A program made the translations under genes and the position numbers. Positions 33,221 through 40,378 of a stretch of 64,000 nucleotides of DNA are shown one piece after another. A model generated the notes under the pieces. It ran no database searches, had not been told where the DNA came from, and saw nothing but the letters and a program-made list of their open reading frames with translations. Position 1 is the stretch's first letter. Each line of letters opens with the position of its first letter. Source of the stretch: Cellulomonas phragmiteti (GTDB taxonomy: Bacteria > Actinomycetota > Actinomycetes > Actinomycetales > Cellulomonadaceae); contig NZ_BONP01000002.1 of NCBI RefSeq assembly GCF_016862775.1, forward strand, positions 1 to 64,000. Reading direction: 5' to 3'.

Positions 33221-36200
33221 TCAGGCCGGGGACTCGCTGCGGGTCGGCGGCGCGGCCCGCCGACCCGAGCGCCGGCCGGCGCCGCGCAGCCGCGCCCGCT
33301 CCACCAGCGTGTAGAGCACCGGCACCAGCACCAGCGTCAGCAGCGTCGAGGTGAAGAGCCCGCCGATCACGACGATCGCGAGCGGCTGCGAGATGAAGAC
33401 GCCGCCGCCCGTGAGGCCCAGCGCCATCGGCACCAGCGCGAAGATCGTCGCCGCAGCCGTCATGAGGATGGGCCGCAGACGCTTGCGCGACCCCTCGGTG
33501 ACGGCCTCCTCGAGGTCGCGCCCCTGCTCGCGGTACTGGTTGACCAGGTCGACGAGCACGATCGCGTTGGTCACGACGACGCCGATGAGCATGAGTACGC
33601 CGATGAGCGCCGGAACCCCCAGCGGGGTCCCCGTGAGCAGCAGGCCGAGCAGCGCACCCGTGGCCGCGAACGGCACGGACACCAGCAGGATCAGCGGCTG
33701 CAGCAGCGACCGGAACGTCGCGACCATGACGACGTACACGATGACGATCGCGATGAGCAGGGCCATCCCGAGGTCCGCGAACGCGTCCTCCTGGTCCGCG
33801 GCGACACCGCCGACCTCGAGGCTCGCGCCCGGGGGCACGTCGATGTCCTCGAGCGCCGCGCGCAGGCGCTGCGTCAGGGCCCCGAGGTCCTGGTCGGCGG
33901 GCGTGGCCGACACCGTCGCGGCGCGGGACCCGTCGATCCGCGTGGTCGACACGGGCACCTCGACCTGCTCGACGCTCGCGATCGCCGTCAGGGGGACGAC
34001 ACCCGTCGGCGTCGGCAGCACCAGGCTCTCGAGCTCGGCGACGCTCGACGGTGCCGGCAGCGTGACGATCGTGACGTCCACGGGCCCGGCGCCCAGGTCG
34101 ACGCTGCCGACGGGCTGTGGGCTCATGAGGCCGGCGACGGTCCCGACCACGGCGGTCTCGGTGAGCCCGGCCGCCGCGGCGGCGTCCCGGTCCACGGTCA
34201 CCCGCACGGTCGGCTGGTCGGCGGCGAGGTCGTTGACCACGTCGGTCGTGCCCTCGACGCCGGCGACCACGTCCCGCACCTGCGCGGCGAGGTCGGCCAG
34301 CTCGGCGCCGTCGTCGGCCTGCACGACGACGTCGACAGTCGAGGAGCCGAACGCGGCGTCGGCACCCGCCACGACCACGTCCCCGGTGACGTCCAGCCCG
34401 GCGACCGTCTCGCGCACGGCGTCGGCGACCGCGGTGGTGTCGCCGTCGGAGGCGAGCGTCAGCGCGAACGTCGCGCGCGGCGCACCGCCCCCGCTGAACG
34501 CCGCCTCGATGCCGCCCGACGACCCGACCGTGGTCTGCACGGTCTCGACGCCGTCGACGTCCATCAGCGCGTCCTCGACGTCCCGCGCGGCGGCGTCCTG
34601 CGCCTCGAGCGACGTCGCGGCCGGGAAGGTCTGCGTGACGGTCAGCGTGTCCTGACCGGCGTCACCGAGGAAGTTGGTCTCCAGGCGCGTCGCGAGCCCG
34701 ACGGTGCCGGCGAACACGACCACCGCGGCCAGCACGGCGACCACGGGGTGCGCCACCGAGCTGCGCAGGGTCGCCAGGTAGCCGCGCTGCAGCCACGAGC
34801 GACGCTCCTTGTCCTCGGCGGTGGCGCGCACCTGCGCCGCGGTGGCCGGGTCGGTGGGGCCGGCCTTGACGAACCAGTAGGCGAGCACGGGGACGATCGT
34901 CAGCGACACCAGCAGCGAGGCGGCGAGCGCGATCGCGGTGGTGAACGCGAACGGCCGGAACAGCTCACCGACCATGCCGCCCACCAGCCCGATCGGCAGG
35001 AACACCGCGATGGTCGCGATCGTCGACGCGGTGATGGCGGCCGCGACCTCGCGCACGGCGGTGAGGATCGCGTCGCGCTTGTCCTCGCCGTAGGACAGGT
35101 GCCGCTTGATGTTCTCGATGACGACGATCGAGTCGTCGACGACCCGGCCGATCGCGATGGTCATGGCGGCCAGCGTGAGGATGTTGAGCGAGTACCCGGC
35201 CAGGCGCAGGCCGATGAACGTCACCAGGAGCGACAGCGGGATCGAGATCGCCGACACCAGGGTCGAGCGCAGCGAGGCGAGGAACAGCAGGATCACCAGC
35301 ACCGCGAACACCAGCCCGAGACCGCCCTCGGTGGCCAGGCCCTCGATGGACTCCTCGATGAACGGGGCCTGGTCGAACACGACGGCCACGTCGACCTCGT
35401 CGCCGAGCTGCGCGCGCAGGTCCGCGACCGCGTCCTGGGCGCCGTGCGAGACCTCCACGGTGTTGCCCGCGGGGGTCTTGGTCAGGGAGACGGCCAGGGC
35501 GGGCTGGCCGTCCAGGCGCGAGAAGCCGGAGGCGGGCACGCCCGCCAGGGCGACGTCCGCGACGTCACCCAGGGCGACGGGACCGGTCGCCGCGCCGAGC
35601 AGCGGCAGCGCGCGCAGGTCGTCGACCGACGTGATCTCCGAGCCGGCCTGCACGGACAGGGTGAGGTCACCGTCGTCCACGGTGCCGGTGGGCAGCACGA
35701 CCCCGTTGTCCTGCAGCACCGACTGCACGGCGACGGGCGACAGGCCCGCCGCGGTGAGCGCCGGCAGGTCGAGGGTGACGGTGACGGCCTGGTCGGCGAT
35801 GCCCGTCACGGCCACGTCCCGCACGCCGTCGACCTGCTCGAGCCGCGGCACGACGAGGTCCTGCACGACGCGGGCCAGCGCGGCCTGCGGGTCCTCGCCG
35901 TCGCGCACGTCGTCGGGGGTGCCGGCGACCGCGAGCTGGACGACCGGGAAGTCGTCGATGGAGCCGGTGAACACGCTCGGGTCGACACCGTCCGGCAGGG
36001 ACGAGCCGATGCGCGCGAGCGCGGCCTGCATCTCCTGGGCACGCGCGTCGACGTCGACGCCGTACGTCAGCTCGACGACGGTGGTGGACACCGACGTGGA
36101 CGACGTCGACGTCACCGACTCGACGTCGGCGACGCCCGAGAGCGCCTGCTCGATCGGCTCGGTGATCTGCTGCTCGACGAGCTCGGGCGACGAGCCCGGG

Positions 36201-36355
36201 TCGACGGCCACGATGAAGGCGGTGGGGATCTGCAGCGACGGGATGAGCTCGGACTTCAGGGACCCGAGGCTGAACCAGCCGAACACCGCGATGGCGACGG
36301 TGAGCAGGGCGACGACGGAGCGGTTGGCCAGCGAGAGCCGGGCGAGGCGTGACAC
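33221..36355 (-). CDS. RND-superfamily efflux pump (HAE1/AcrB-like)
   Basis: The 1,044-aa inner-membrane protein has the RND layout: helix 1, a large extracytoplasmic domain, helices 2-6, a second large domain (about 545-830) and helices 8-12. Diagnostic blocks include GRVVDDSIVVIENIKRHL, VFLPIGLVGGMVGELFRPFA and GVVVTNAIVLVDLVNQYREQG. Proton-relay acidic residues sit in the VVDDSIVVIEN helix. Such pumps export drugs or metals using the proton gradient. In a Gram-positive without TolC the usual adaptor and outer-membrane partners are absent, and none is encoded nearby, so it may act alone, moving substrates within the envelope. The GTG at 36355 follows GGAGG. Confidence 0.93.
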   Translation of the reverse strand: MSRLARLSLANRSVVALLTVAIAVFGWFSLGSLKSELIPSLQIPTAFIVAVDPGSSPELVEQQITEPIEQALSGVADVESVTSTSSTSVSTTVVELTYGVDVDARAQEMQAALARIGSSLPDGVDPSVFTGSIDDFPVVQLAVAGTPDDVRDGEDPQAALARVVQDLVVPRLEQVDGVRDVAVTGIADQAVTVTLDLPALTAAGLSPVAVQSVLQDNGVVLPTGTVDDGDLTLSVQAGSEITSVDDLRALPLLGAATGPVALGDVADVALAGVPASGFSRLDGQPALAVSLTKTPAGNTVEVSHGAQDAVADLRAQLGDEVDVAVVFDQAPFIEESIEGLATEGGLGLVFAVLVILLFLASLRSTLVSAISIPLSLLVTFIGLRLAGYSLNILTLAAMTIAIGRVVDDSIVVIENIKRHLSYGEDKRDAILTAVREVAAAITASTIATIAVFLPIGLVGGMVGELFRPFAFTTAIALAASLLVSLTIVPVLAYWFVKAGPTDPATAAQVRATAEDKERRSWLQRGYLATLRSSVAHPVVAVLAAVVVFAGTVGLATRLETNFLGDAGQDTLTVTQTFPAATSLEAQDAAARDVEDALMDVDGVETVQTTVGSSGGIEAAFSGGGAPRATFALTLASDGDTTAVADAVRETVAGLDVTGDVVVAGADAAFGSSTVDVVVQADDGAELADLAAQVRDVVAGVEGTTDVVNDLAADQPTVRVTVDRDAAAAAGLTETAVVGTVAGLMSPQPVGSVDLGAGPVDVTIVTLPAPSSVAELESLVLPTPTGVVPLTAIASVEQVEVPVSTTRIDGSRAATVSATPADQDLGALTQRLRAALEDIDVPPGASLEVGGVAADQEDAFADLGMALLIAIVIVYVVMVATFRSLLQPLILLVSVPFAATGALLGLLLTGTPLGVPALIGVLMLIGVVVTNAIVLVDLVNQYREQGRDLEEAVTEGSRKRLRPILMTAAATIFALVPMALGLTGGGVFISQPLAIVVIGGLFTSTLLTLVLVPVLYTLVERARLRGAGRRSGRRAAPPTRSESPA

Positions 36356-36407
36356 GGTTCCTCCGGGGGTCGCCGTGGTGGCGGCGGTGTCAGCGGGCGG
36401 GGCGCGG

Positions 36408-36425
36408 CGTACGCCTGAGCGTACG
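36408..36425 (-). promoter_or_regulatory. Repeated CGTACG element upstream of the RND gene
   Basis: Two CGTACG palindromes, 36408-36413 and 36420-36425, are separated by 6 bp (CCTGAG), giving a symmetric 18-bp site 53 bp before the pump start. This shape suits a TetR-type repressor, but no such gene lies in the window nearby. Confidence 0.4.
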
Positions 36426-36545
36426 TCTGCGGGGCGGGGGTCACCCGCCAGGACAACGGCCGTCCCGTGCGTCGCGCTACCCGCCGGGCATGTGGCCCAC
36501 GTCACACGGGTGCACCAGGGGAACCGGCCGCGGTGACAGCCGGAG

Positions 36546-36557
36546 TTAGGCTCGCCT
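36546..36557 (+). promoter_or_regulatory. Iron-box half-site overlapping a leaderless promoter
   Basis: TTAGGCTCGCCT matches 10 of 12 positions of the first part of the DtxR/IdeR consensus (TTAGGTTAGCCT). It contains the -10-like TAGGCT, which ends 6 nt before the ATG. Iron-dependent repression of the reductase gene is the natural reading; the second half of the box is weak. Confidence 0.55.
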
Positions 36558-36558
36558 C

Positions 36559-37446
36559 ATGAGCACCGCCGGGTCGAGCGCCCCGTCCCTCGCCCCGTCA
36601 CGGAAGCCCGCACCCGTGCTCGCGGAGGTCGTGCGCACCGCGCGGCTCACCCCGCACCTCGTGCGCGTCGTCCTCGGGGGCGCGGGGCTGGCGCCCTTCA
36701 TGACCCCCGTCGAGGTGGACTCCTACGTCAAGCTCGGGTTCCTGCCGGCCGGGGCGCTCGACGCCTGCCCCCTGGGTGCCGACGGTCGCGTCGACGTGCC
36801 CGCCCTGCGCGCGACCCTCCCCGACGGCGTCGACGTGCGGCTGCGCGCCTACACCGTGCGCGCCTGGGACGACGCGGCCCGCGAGCTCACCGTCGACCTC
36901 GTGGTACACGGGGACGAGGGCGTGGCCGGGCCGTGGGCGCTGGGCGCGACCGCAGGCGACCGGGTGCTCGTCCACGGTCCCGGCGGCGCGTGGTCGCCGC
37001 GGGACGACGTGGACGCGCACCTGCTCGTCGGCGACGCGAGCGCGCTGCCGGCCGTCGCGGTCGCGCTCGAGCGGCTCGCGCCGGACGCGGTCGGCGCCGC
37101 GTTCGTCGAGGTCCACGGCCCTGCCGACGAGCTGGACCTGGCCGCGCCCGCCGGGGTGGCCGTGCACTGGCTGCACCACGGGGACGACGCCCCCGGCTCG
37201 ACGCTCGCACCCGCCGTGCGCGCGTGGGCCTGGCCGGCCGGGCGCGTCGGGGCGTTCGTCCACGGCGAGGCCGGCGCGGTCAAGGAGCTGCGCGCCCACC
37301 TGCGGGTCGACCACCGCGTCGCGCGGGGCGACCTGTCGATCTCCGGCTACTGGCGCCTGGGCGCCGACGACGAGGGCTGGCGCGCCGGCAAGCGCGCCTG
37401 GACCCAGCAGATCGAGCAGGCGGAGGCGGCCGCCGGGCTGGACTGA
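36559..37446 (+). CDS. Siderophore-interacting protein (ferric-siderophore reductase)
   Basis: The 295-aa flavoprotein belongs to the ViuB/YqjH-type family. The N-terminal FAD-binding beta-barrel has the signature RLRAYTVRAWD (about 95-105), followed by VHGDEGVAGPWA. The C-terminal half (HLLVGDASALPAVAVALE onward) is the NAD(P)H-binding domain, ending with YWRLGADDEGWRAGKRAW, a family hallmark. It releases iron from imported ferric siderophores in the cytoplasm by reduction. The start has no ribosome site but sits on a leaderless promoter with an iron-box-like sequence. No siderophore uptake genes are in the window. Confidence 0.93.
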   Translation: MSTAGSSAPSLAPSRKPAPVLAEVVRTARLTPHLVRVVLGGAGLAPFMTPVEVDSYVKLGFLPAGALDACPLGADGRVDVPALRATLPDGVDVRLRAYTVRAWDDAARELTVDLVVHGDEGVAGPWALGATAGDRVLVHGPGGAWSPRDDVDAHLLVGDASALPAVAVALERLAPDAVGAAFVEVHGPADELDLAAPAGVAVHWLHHGDDAPGSTLAPAVRAWAWPAGRVGAFVHGEAGAVKELRAHLRVDHRVARGDLSISGYWRLGADDEGWRAGKRAWTQQIEQAEAAAGLD

Positions 37447-37484
37447 GCCGGGTCGCGTCGGGTCTGGTCGGGTCTGGTCGGCAC

Positions 37485-37504
37485 GCGGGACCATCGGATC
37501 CCGC
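37485..37504 (+). terminator. Small hairpin after the siderophore reductase gene
   Basis: GCGGGA and TCCCGC pair across an 8-nt loop, 38 nt past the stop codon. Upstream lies a tandem GGGTCTGGTC repeated twice (37460-37479). The stem is short, so terminator function is tentative. Confidence 0.35.
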
Positions 37505-37589
37505 CGGTCGGGAACGTCGAGACCGGGACTGCCCGCGCGTCATGCAGGGTGAGGGCGCCACCGGGGCGCCACGACGGACGGAGCGCTCC

Positions 37590-38057
37590 ATGCCGAAGTA
37601 CCTGCTGATCGTCGACTTCCAGGCCGGCGCCGACCCCACACCGATGGACCGGTGGGACCCGGCCGACGTCCAGGCCCACCTCGACCACTACGGGGCGCTC
37701 AACGACGAGCTGCGCCGCAGCGGCGAGCTCGCCGGGCTCGTCGTGCTCGACGGTCCCGACGTCGCGCACGTCGTGCGCTCCGACGGTCGCTCCGGCACCA
37801 CGGTGACCGAGGGGCCGTTCACCGAGTTCTCCGAGTGGGTGGCGGGGTTCCAGGTCGTCGACGTCGCGTCGCTGGACCGTGCGCTGGAGATCGCAGCACG
37901 CGTCTCGGCCGTGCCGGGCCGCGGCGGCGTCCCGACCGGCCAGCCCGTGCAGGTGCGGCGCGTGCTCGACGACGGGCCGTCGGACGCCGCGTCGATGGCG
38001 ACGTGGCTGCGGGACACCGCGGGCGGCGACCGCGGGGGCGAGCGGCCGAACGGGTGA
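37590..38057 (+). CDS. YCII-domain (DGPF family) protein
   Basis: The 155-aa protein has the dimeric alpha/beta YCII fold. It starts MPKYLLIVDFQ, carries the variant of the DGPF motif at VTEGPFTEFSEWVAGFQVVDVASLDRALEIAARV, and ends with an extended tail. YCII proteins are small enzymes or sigma-factor companions of largely unknown chemistry; in actinobacteria they often lie next to ECF sigma factor genes, none of which is found here. Cytoplasmic. The ATG follows GGAG. The tail past about residue 120 (DDGPSDAASMATWLRDTAGG) is not part of the usual domain. Confidence 0.85.
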   Translation: MPKYLLIVDFQAGADPTPMDRWDPADVQAHLDHYGALNDELRRSGELAGLVVLDGPDVAHVVRSDGRSGTTVTEGPFTEFSEWVAGFQVVDVASLDRALEIAARVSAVPGRGGVPTGQPVQVRRVLDDGPSDAASMATWLRDTAGGDRGGERPNG

Positions 38058-38131
38058 GCCCACCCGAACCGGTCACGGCGGGCGCGCCCGCGCGCTAGCG
38101 TGCTGCTGCCCGTGACGACGAAGGGGGTCGG

Positions 38132-38524
38132 GTGCTGCGCTTCCTGCCGGTGATCGCTGAGGTCGCCCTGCTGGTCTTCTGCCTCATCGACGCGATCCAG
38201 TCCGACCCCGACCGCGTCCGGAACCTGTCGAAGGGCTGGTGGATCGTCCTCATCGTGGTGCTGCCGATCGCCGGTGGCGTCGCGTGGCTCGTCGCCGGCC
38301 GCCCGCAGACGCCGCGCACCCACGTCCCGTGGCGGTCCACCGAGACCGCCGGGTTCCCCGAGTACGAGCGGCCCCGGCGGTACGGCGACGACGCCACGGC
38401 CGAGGAACGCCGCCGCGCCGAGGAGCGCCGGTCCGACGAGCTCCACGAGCAGATGCTGCGCGACTGGGAGGCGCAGATCCGTGCGCGCGAGCAGGCGGTC
38501 GAGCGCGACCGCCCGGACGCCTGA
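38132..38524 (+). CDS. PLDc_N-domain membrane protein
   Basis: This 130-aa protein has two membrane helices in its first 55 residues (FLPVIAEVALLVFCLIDAIQ and GWWIVLIVVLPIAGGVAWLVAGR), matching the phospholipase D N-terminal (PLDc_N) module. A charged, helical C-terminal tail (about 88-128) is rich in Glu and Arg and probably forms a coiled coil. No phospholipase catalytic domain is present, as is usual for stand-alone actinobacterial members. The GTG start follows AAGGGGG. The function is unknown; the tail could serve protein interaction. Confidence 0.85.
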   Translation: MLRFLPVIAEVALLVFCLIDAIQSDPDRVRNLSKGWWIVLIVVLPIAGGVAWLVAGRPQTPRTHVPWRSTETAGFPEYERPRRYGDDATAEERRRAEERRSDELHEQMLRDWEAQIRAREQAVERDRPDA

Positions 38525-38533
38525 GCGCAGCGG

Positions 38534-38607
38534 TGCCCCCGCCGGGGTTCGAACCCGGACTGGACCGGGTTTAAGCCGGTTGCCTCTGCCGGTTGGGCTA
38601 CGGGGGC
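38534..38607 (-). tRNA. tRNA, anticodon TAA (nominal Leu), short variable loop
   Basis: The 74-nt gene folds into a full cloverleaf. The acceptor GCCCCCG/CGGGGGC and T arm (CCGGG-TTCGAAC-CCCGG) are perfect, and the anticodon stem ACCGG/CCGGT encloses CTTAAAC, so U33 is followed by anticodon UAA, A37 and discriminator A73. The D arm has a 3-bp stem and GGCAGA in the loop, like bacterial tRNA-Leu. The variable loop is only 5 nt (CCAGT), whereas bacterial tRNA-Leu normally has a long class II arm. CCA is not encoded. Codon reading would be UUA, but which amino acid it carries is uncertain. Confidence 0.85.
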
Positions 38608-38634
38608 GCGCCCGTCATCCTGCCAGGACGGCGG

Positions 38635-38702
38635 GCTGGATCGCCCTCTCGCGCCCGGGGTGGGGCGACGACCCCGCCCCGGGCGTGAGAGGGCGATCCG
38701 GC
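38635..38702. repeat. Long hairpin related to the 17.5-kb repeat
   Basis: The left arm 38635-38660 begins GCTGGATCGCCCTCTCGC and pairs with 38677-38702 over about 23 bp with one mismatch in that core. The first 18 bases differ at two positions from the arm of the element at 17561-17577 (GCTGGATTGCTCTCTCG plus C). It lies between the tRNA gene and the ndh terminator, where no gene needs it as terminator. Confidence 0.75.
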
Positions 38703-38713
38703 TCCGCACGTGC

Positions 38714-38750
38714 GACGGCCCCGCACCCCTGGAACGGGTGCGGGGCCGTC
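38714..38750 (-). terminator. Terminator of ndh
   Basis: A perfect 15-bp stem (GACGGCCCCGCACCC and complement) with a 7-nt loop lies 11 nt past the ndh stop codon on the minus strand. Confidence 0.8.
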
Positions 38751-38761
38751 GGCCCGGCAGG

Positions 38762-40285
38762 TCAGGCCTTGTGCGCCTCGTCCTTCGCGGCCGGGGAGTC
38801 CTTCTCGGCCTTGTACGGCGGGAGCGCCGGCGCGGCGGTGGCGCCGTCCGTCGGCGCCGTGTCCTGCGAGGTCTGCTCGACCTTGGGCTTGGGCGGCACG
38901 GAGGCGGCGCGGAACTCGGCGCGCGGGTCGTGCAGCGAGCCGAGCGCGACGACCTCGCGGCGCAGCAGCACCGAGCCCGTCCACCCGGCGGCGATGCGCA
39001 GCTTGCGGTTGAAGGTCGGCATGGCGAAGACGTGGTACGTGCGGTGCAGCACCCAGGCGAGGAACCCGCGGACCTTGATGCGCCCGAACATCTGCGCCAC
39101 GCCCTTGTACATCCCGAGCGACGCGACCGCGCCGACGTTGCGGTGCTTGTAGAAGGTCGGCTCCGCCGAGCGCAGGACGAGCGCGAGGTTGTCCCCGATG
39201 TGGTTGCCCTCGCGCAGCGCGTGCTGGGCGTTGGGCGGGCAGAAGGCTCCCGGGTTGTACAGGTCCGGCACCGCGGCACAGTCGCCCGCGGCCCAGGCGT
39301 CGGCCACGACCGTGCCGTCCTCCGCGGTGACCTGCAGGTACGCGTTGCAGATCACGCGGCCCATCTTGTCCAGCGGCAGGTCCGAGTCCTGCAGCACGGG
39401 ATTGGCCTTGACCCCGGCGGTCCACACGACGGTCTCGGCGTCGAACTCCGTGCCGTCGGACAGCACGATGTGGCCGTCGACGCACGAGTTGAGGAACGTC
39501 GACAGGTAGATCTCGATGTCCCGCTTGCGCAGCTGCTCGAGGGTGTACCCGCCGAGCTCCTCGCTGACCTCGGGCAGGATCCGGCGGCTGCCCTCGACGA
39601 GGACGAACCGCATCTCCTCGGGCTCGATCTGCTTGTACTTGCGCACGGCGTACCGCGCCATGTCCTCGACCTCGCCGAGCGCCTCGACGCCCGCGAACCC
39701 GCCGCCGACGAACACGAAGGTCAGCATCTTGCGGCGCAGCTCGGGGTCCCACGTCGAGGCCGCCACGTCGATGCGGCCCAGCACGTGGTTGCGCACGGCG
39801 ATGGCCTCCTCGACGTTCTTGAAGCCGATGCCCTGCTCCGCCAGGCCGGGGATCGGCAGCGTGCGGGCCACCGAGCCCAGGCCGACGACGAGGTGGTCGT
39901 ACGTCACCCAGTACGCCTCCCCCTCGATCGGCGTGATCTGCACGCGACGCTGCGCGTGCTCGATCTGCGTCACGTGGCCCTGCAGCACGTCGACGCCCTT
40001 GAGGGCGCGCCGGTGGGGCGCGACGACGTTGCGCGGGTCGATCGAGCCGGCCGCCGCCTCGGGCAGGAACGGCGCGTACGTCATGTACGGGCGCGGGTCG
40101 ACCACGACGATCGCCGCGTCGCGCTTGCCGAGCCGGCGGCGCAGCCGCCGTGCCGAGTACAGGCCCACCGTGCCACCGCCCAGGACGACGACGCGCGGCA
40201 CCTTGCGGGGCTTGCCGGCCGGGGCCGGCATGAGCTCACCCGACGGGCGGGCGGCGTCGACGGTGGCGGAGGACGACTGAGGCAT
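38762..40285 (-). CDS. ndh: Type II NADH:quinone oxidoreductase
   Basis: The 507-aa flavoprotein passes electrons from NADH to menaquinone without pumping protons. Both dinucleotide folds are visible: FAD-binding RVVVLGGGTVGLYSARRL (about 31-48) and NADH-binding MLTFVFVGGGFAGVEALGE. The FAD-contact block DAWAAGDCAAVPD and the quinone-site region CPPNAQHALREG are also present. The C-terminal amphipathic segment (about 405-450) should hold it on the membrane. A disordered, charged tail of about 45 residues follows. The ATG at 40285 has a possible -10 (TACCGT) 7 nt upstream and may be leaderless. Confidence 0.95.
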   Translation of the reverse strand: MPQSSSATVDAARPSGELMPAPAGKPRKVPRVVVLGGGTVGLYSARRLRRRLGKRDAAIVVVDPRPYMTYAPFLPEAAAGSIDPRNVVAPHRRALKGVDVLQGHVTQIEHAQRRVQITPIEGEAYWVTYDHLVVGLGSVARTLPIPGLAEQGIGFKNVEEAIAVRNHVLGRIDVAASTWDPELRRKMLTFVFVGGGFAGVEALGEVEDMARYAVRKYKQIEPEEMRFVLVEGSRRILPEVSEELGGYTLEQLRKRDIEIYLSTFLNSCVDGHIVLSDGTEFDAETVVWTAGVKANPVLQDSDLPLDKMGRVICNAYLQVTAEDGTVVADAWAAGDCAAVPDLYNPGAFCPPNAQHALREGNHIGDNLALVLRSAEPTFYKHRNVGAVASLGMYKGVAQMFGRIKVRGFLAWVLHRTYHVFAMPTFNRKLRIAAGWTGSVLLRREVVALGSLHDPRAEFRAASVPPKPKVEQTSQDTAPTDGATAAPALPPYKAEKDSPAAKDEAHKA

Positions 40286-40378
40286 ACCTCATACGGTAGA
40301 CGCGCTGCCGCGTCGCAGCCCTGTCGTGGGCGGTGACGCCGCGCACACCACGGGCCCCGACCGTGTGAGATCGACGAC

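Noticed and set aside
32333..36352. A 1,339-codon plus-strand frame covering the ABC permease and opposite the RND pump
   Set aside because: Low-complexity Arg/Asp/Gly-rich translation; the RND protein on the other strand has all its family motifs.
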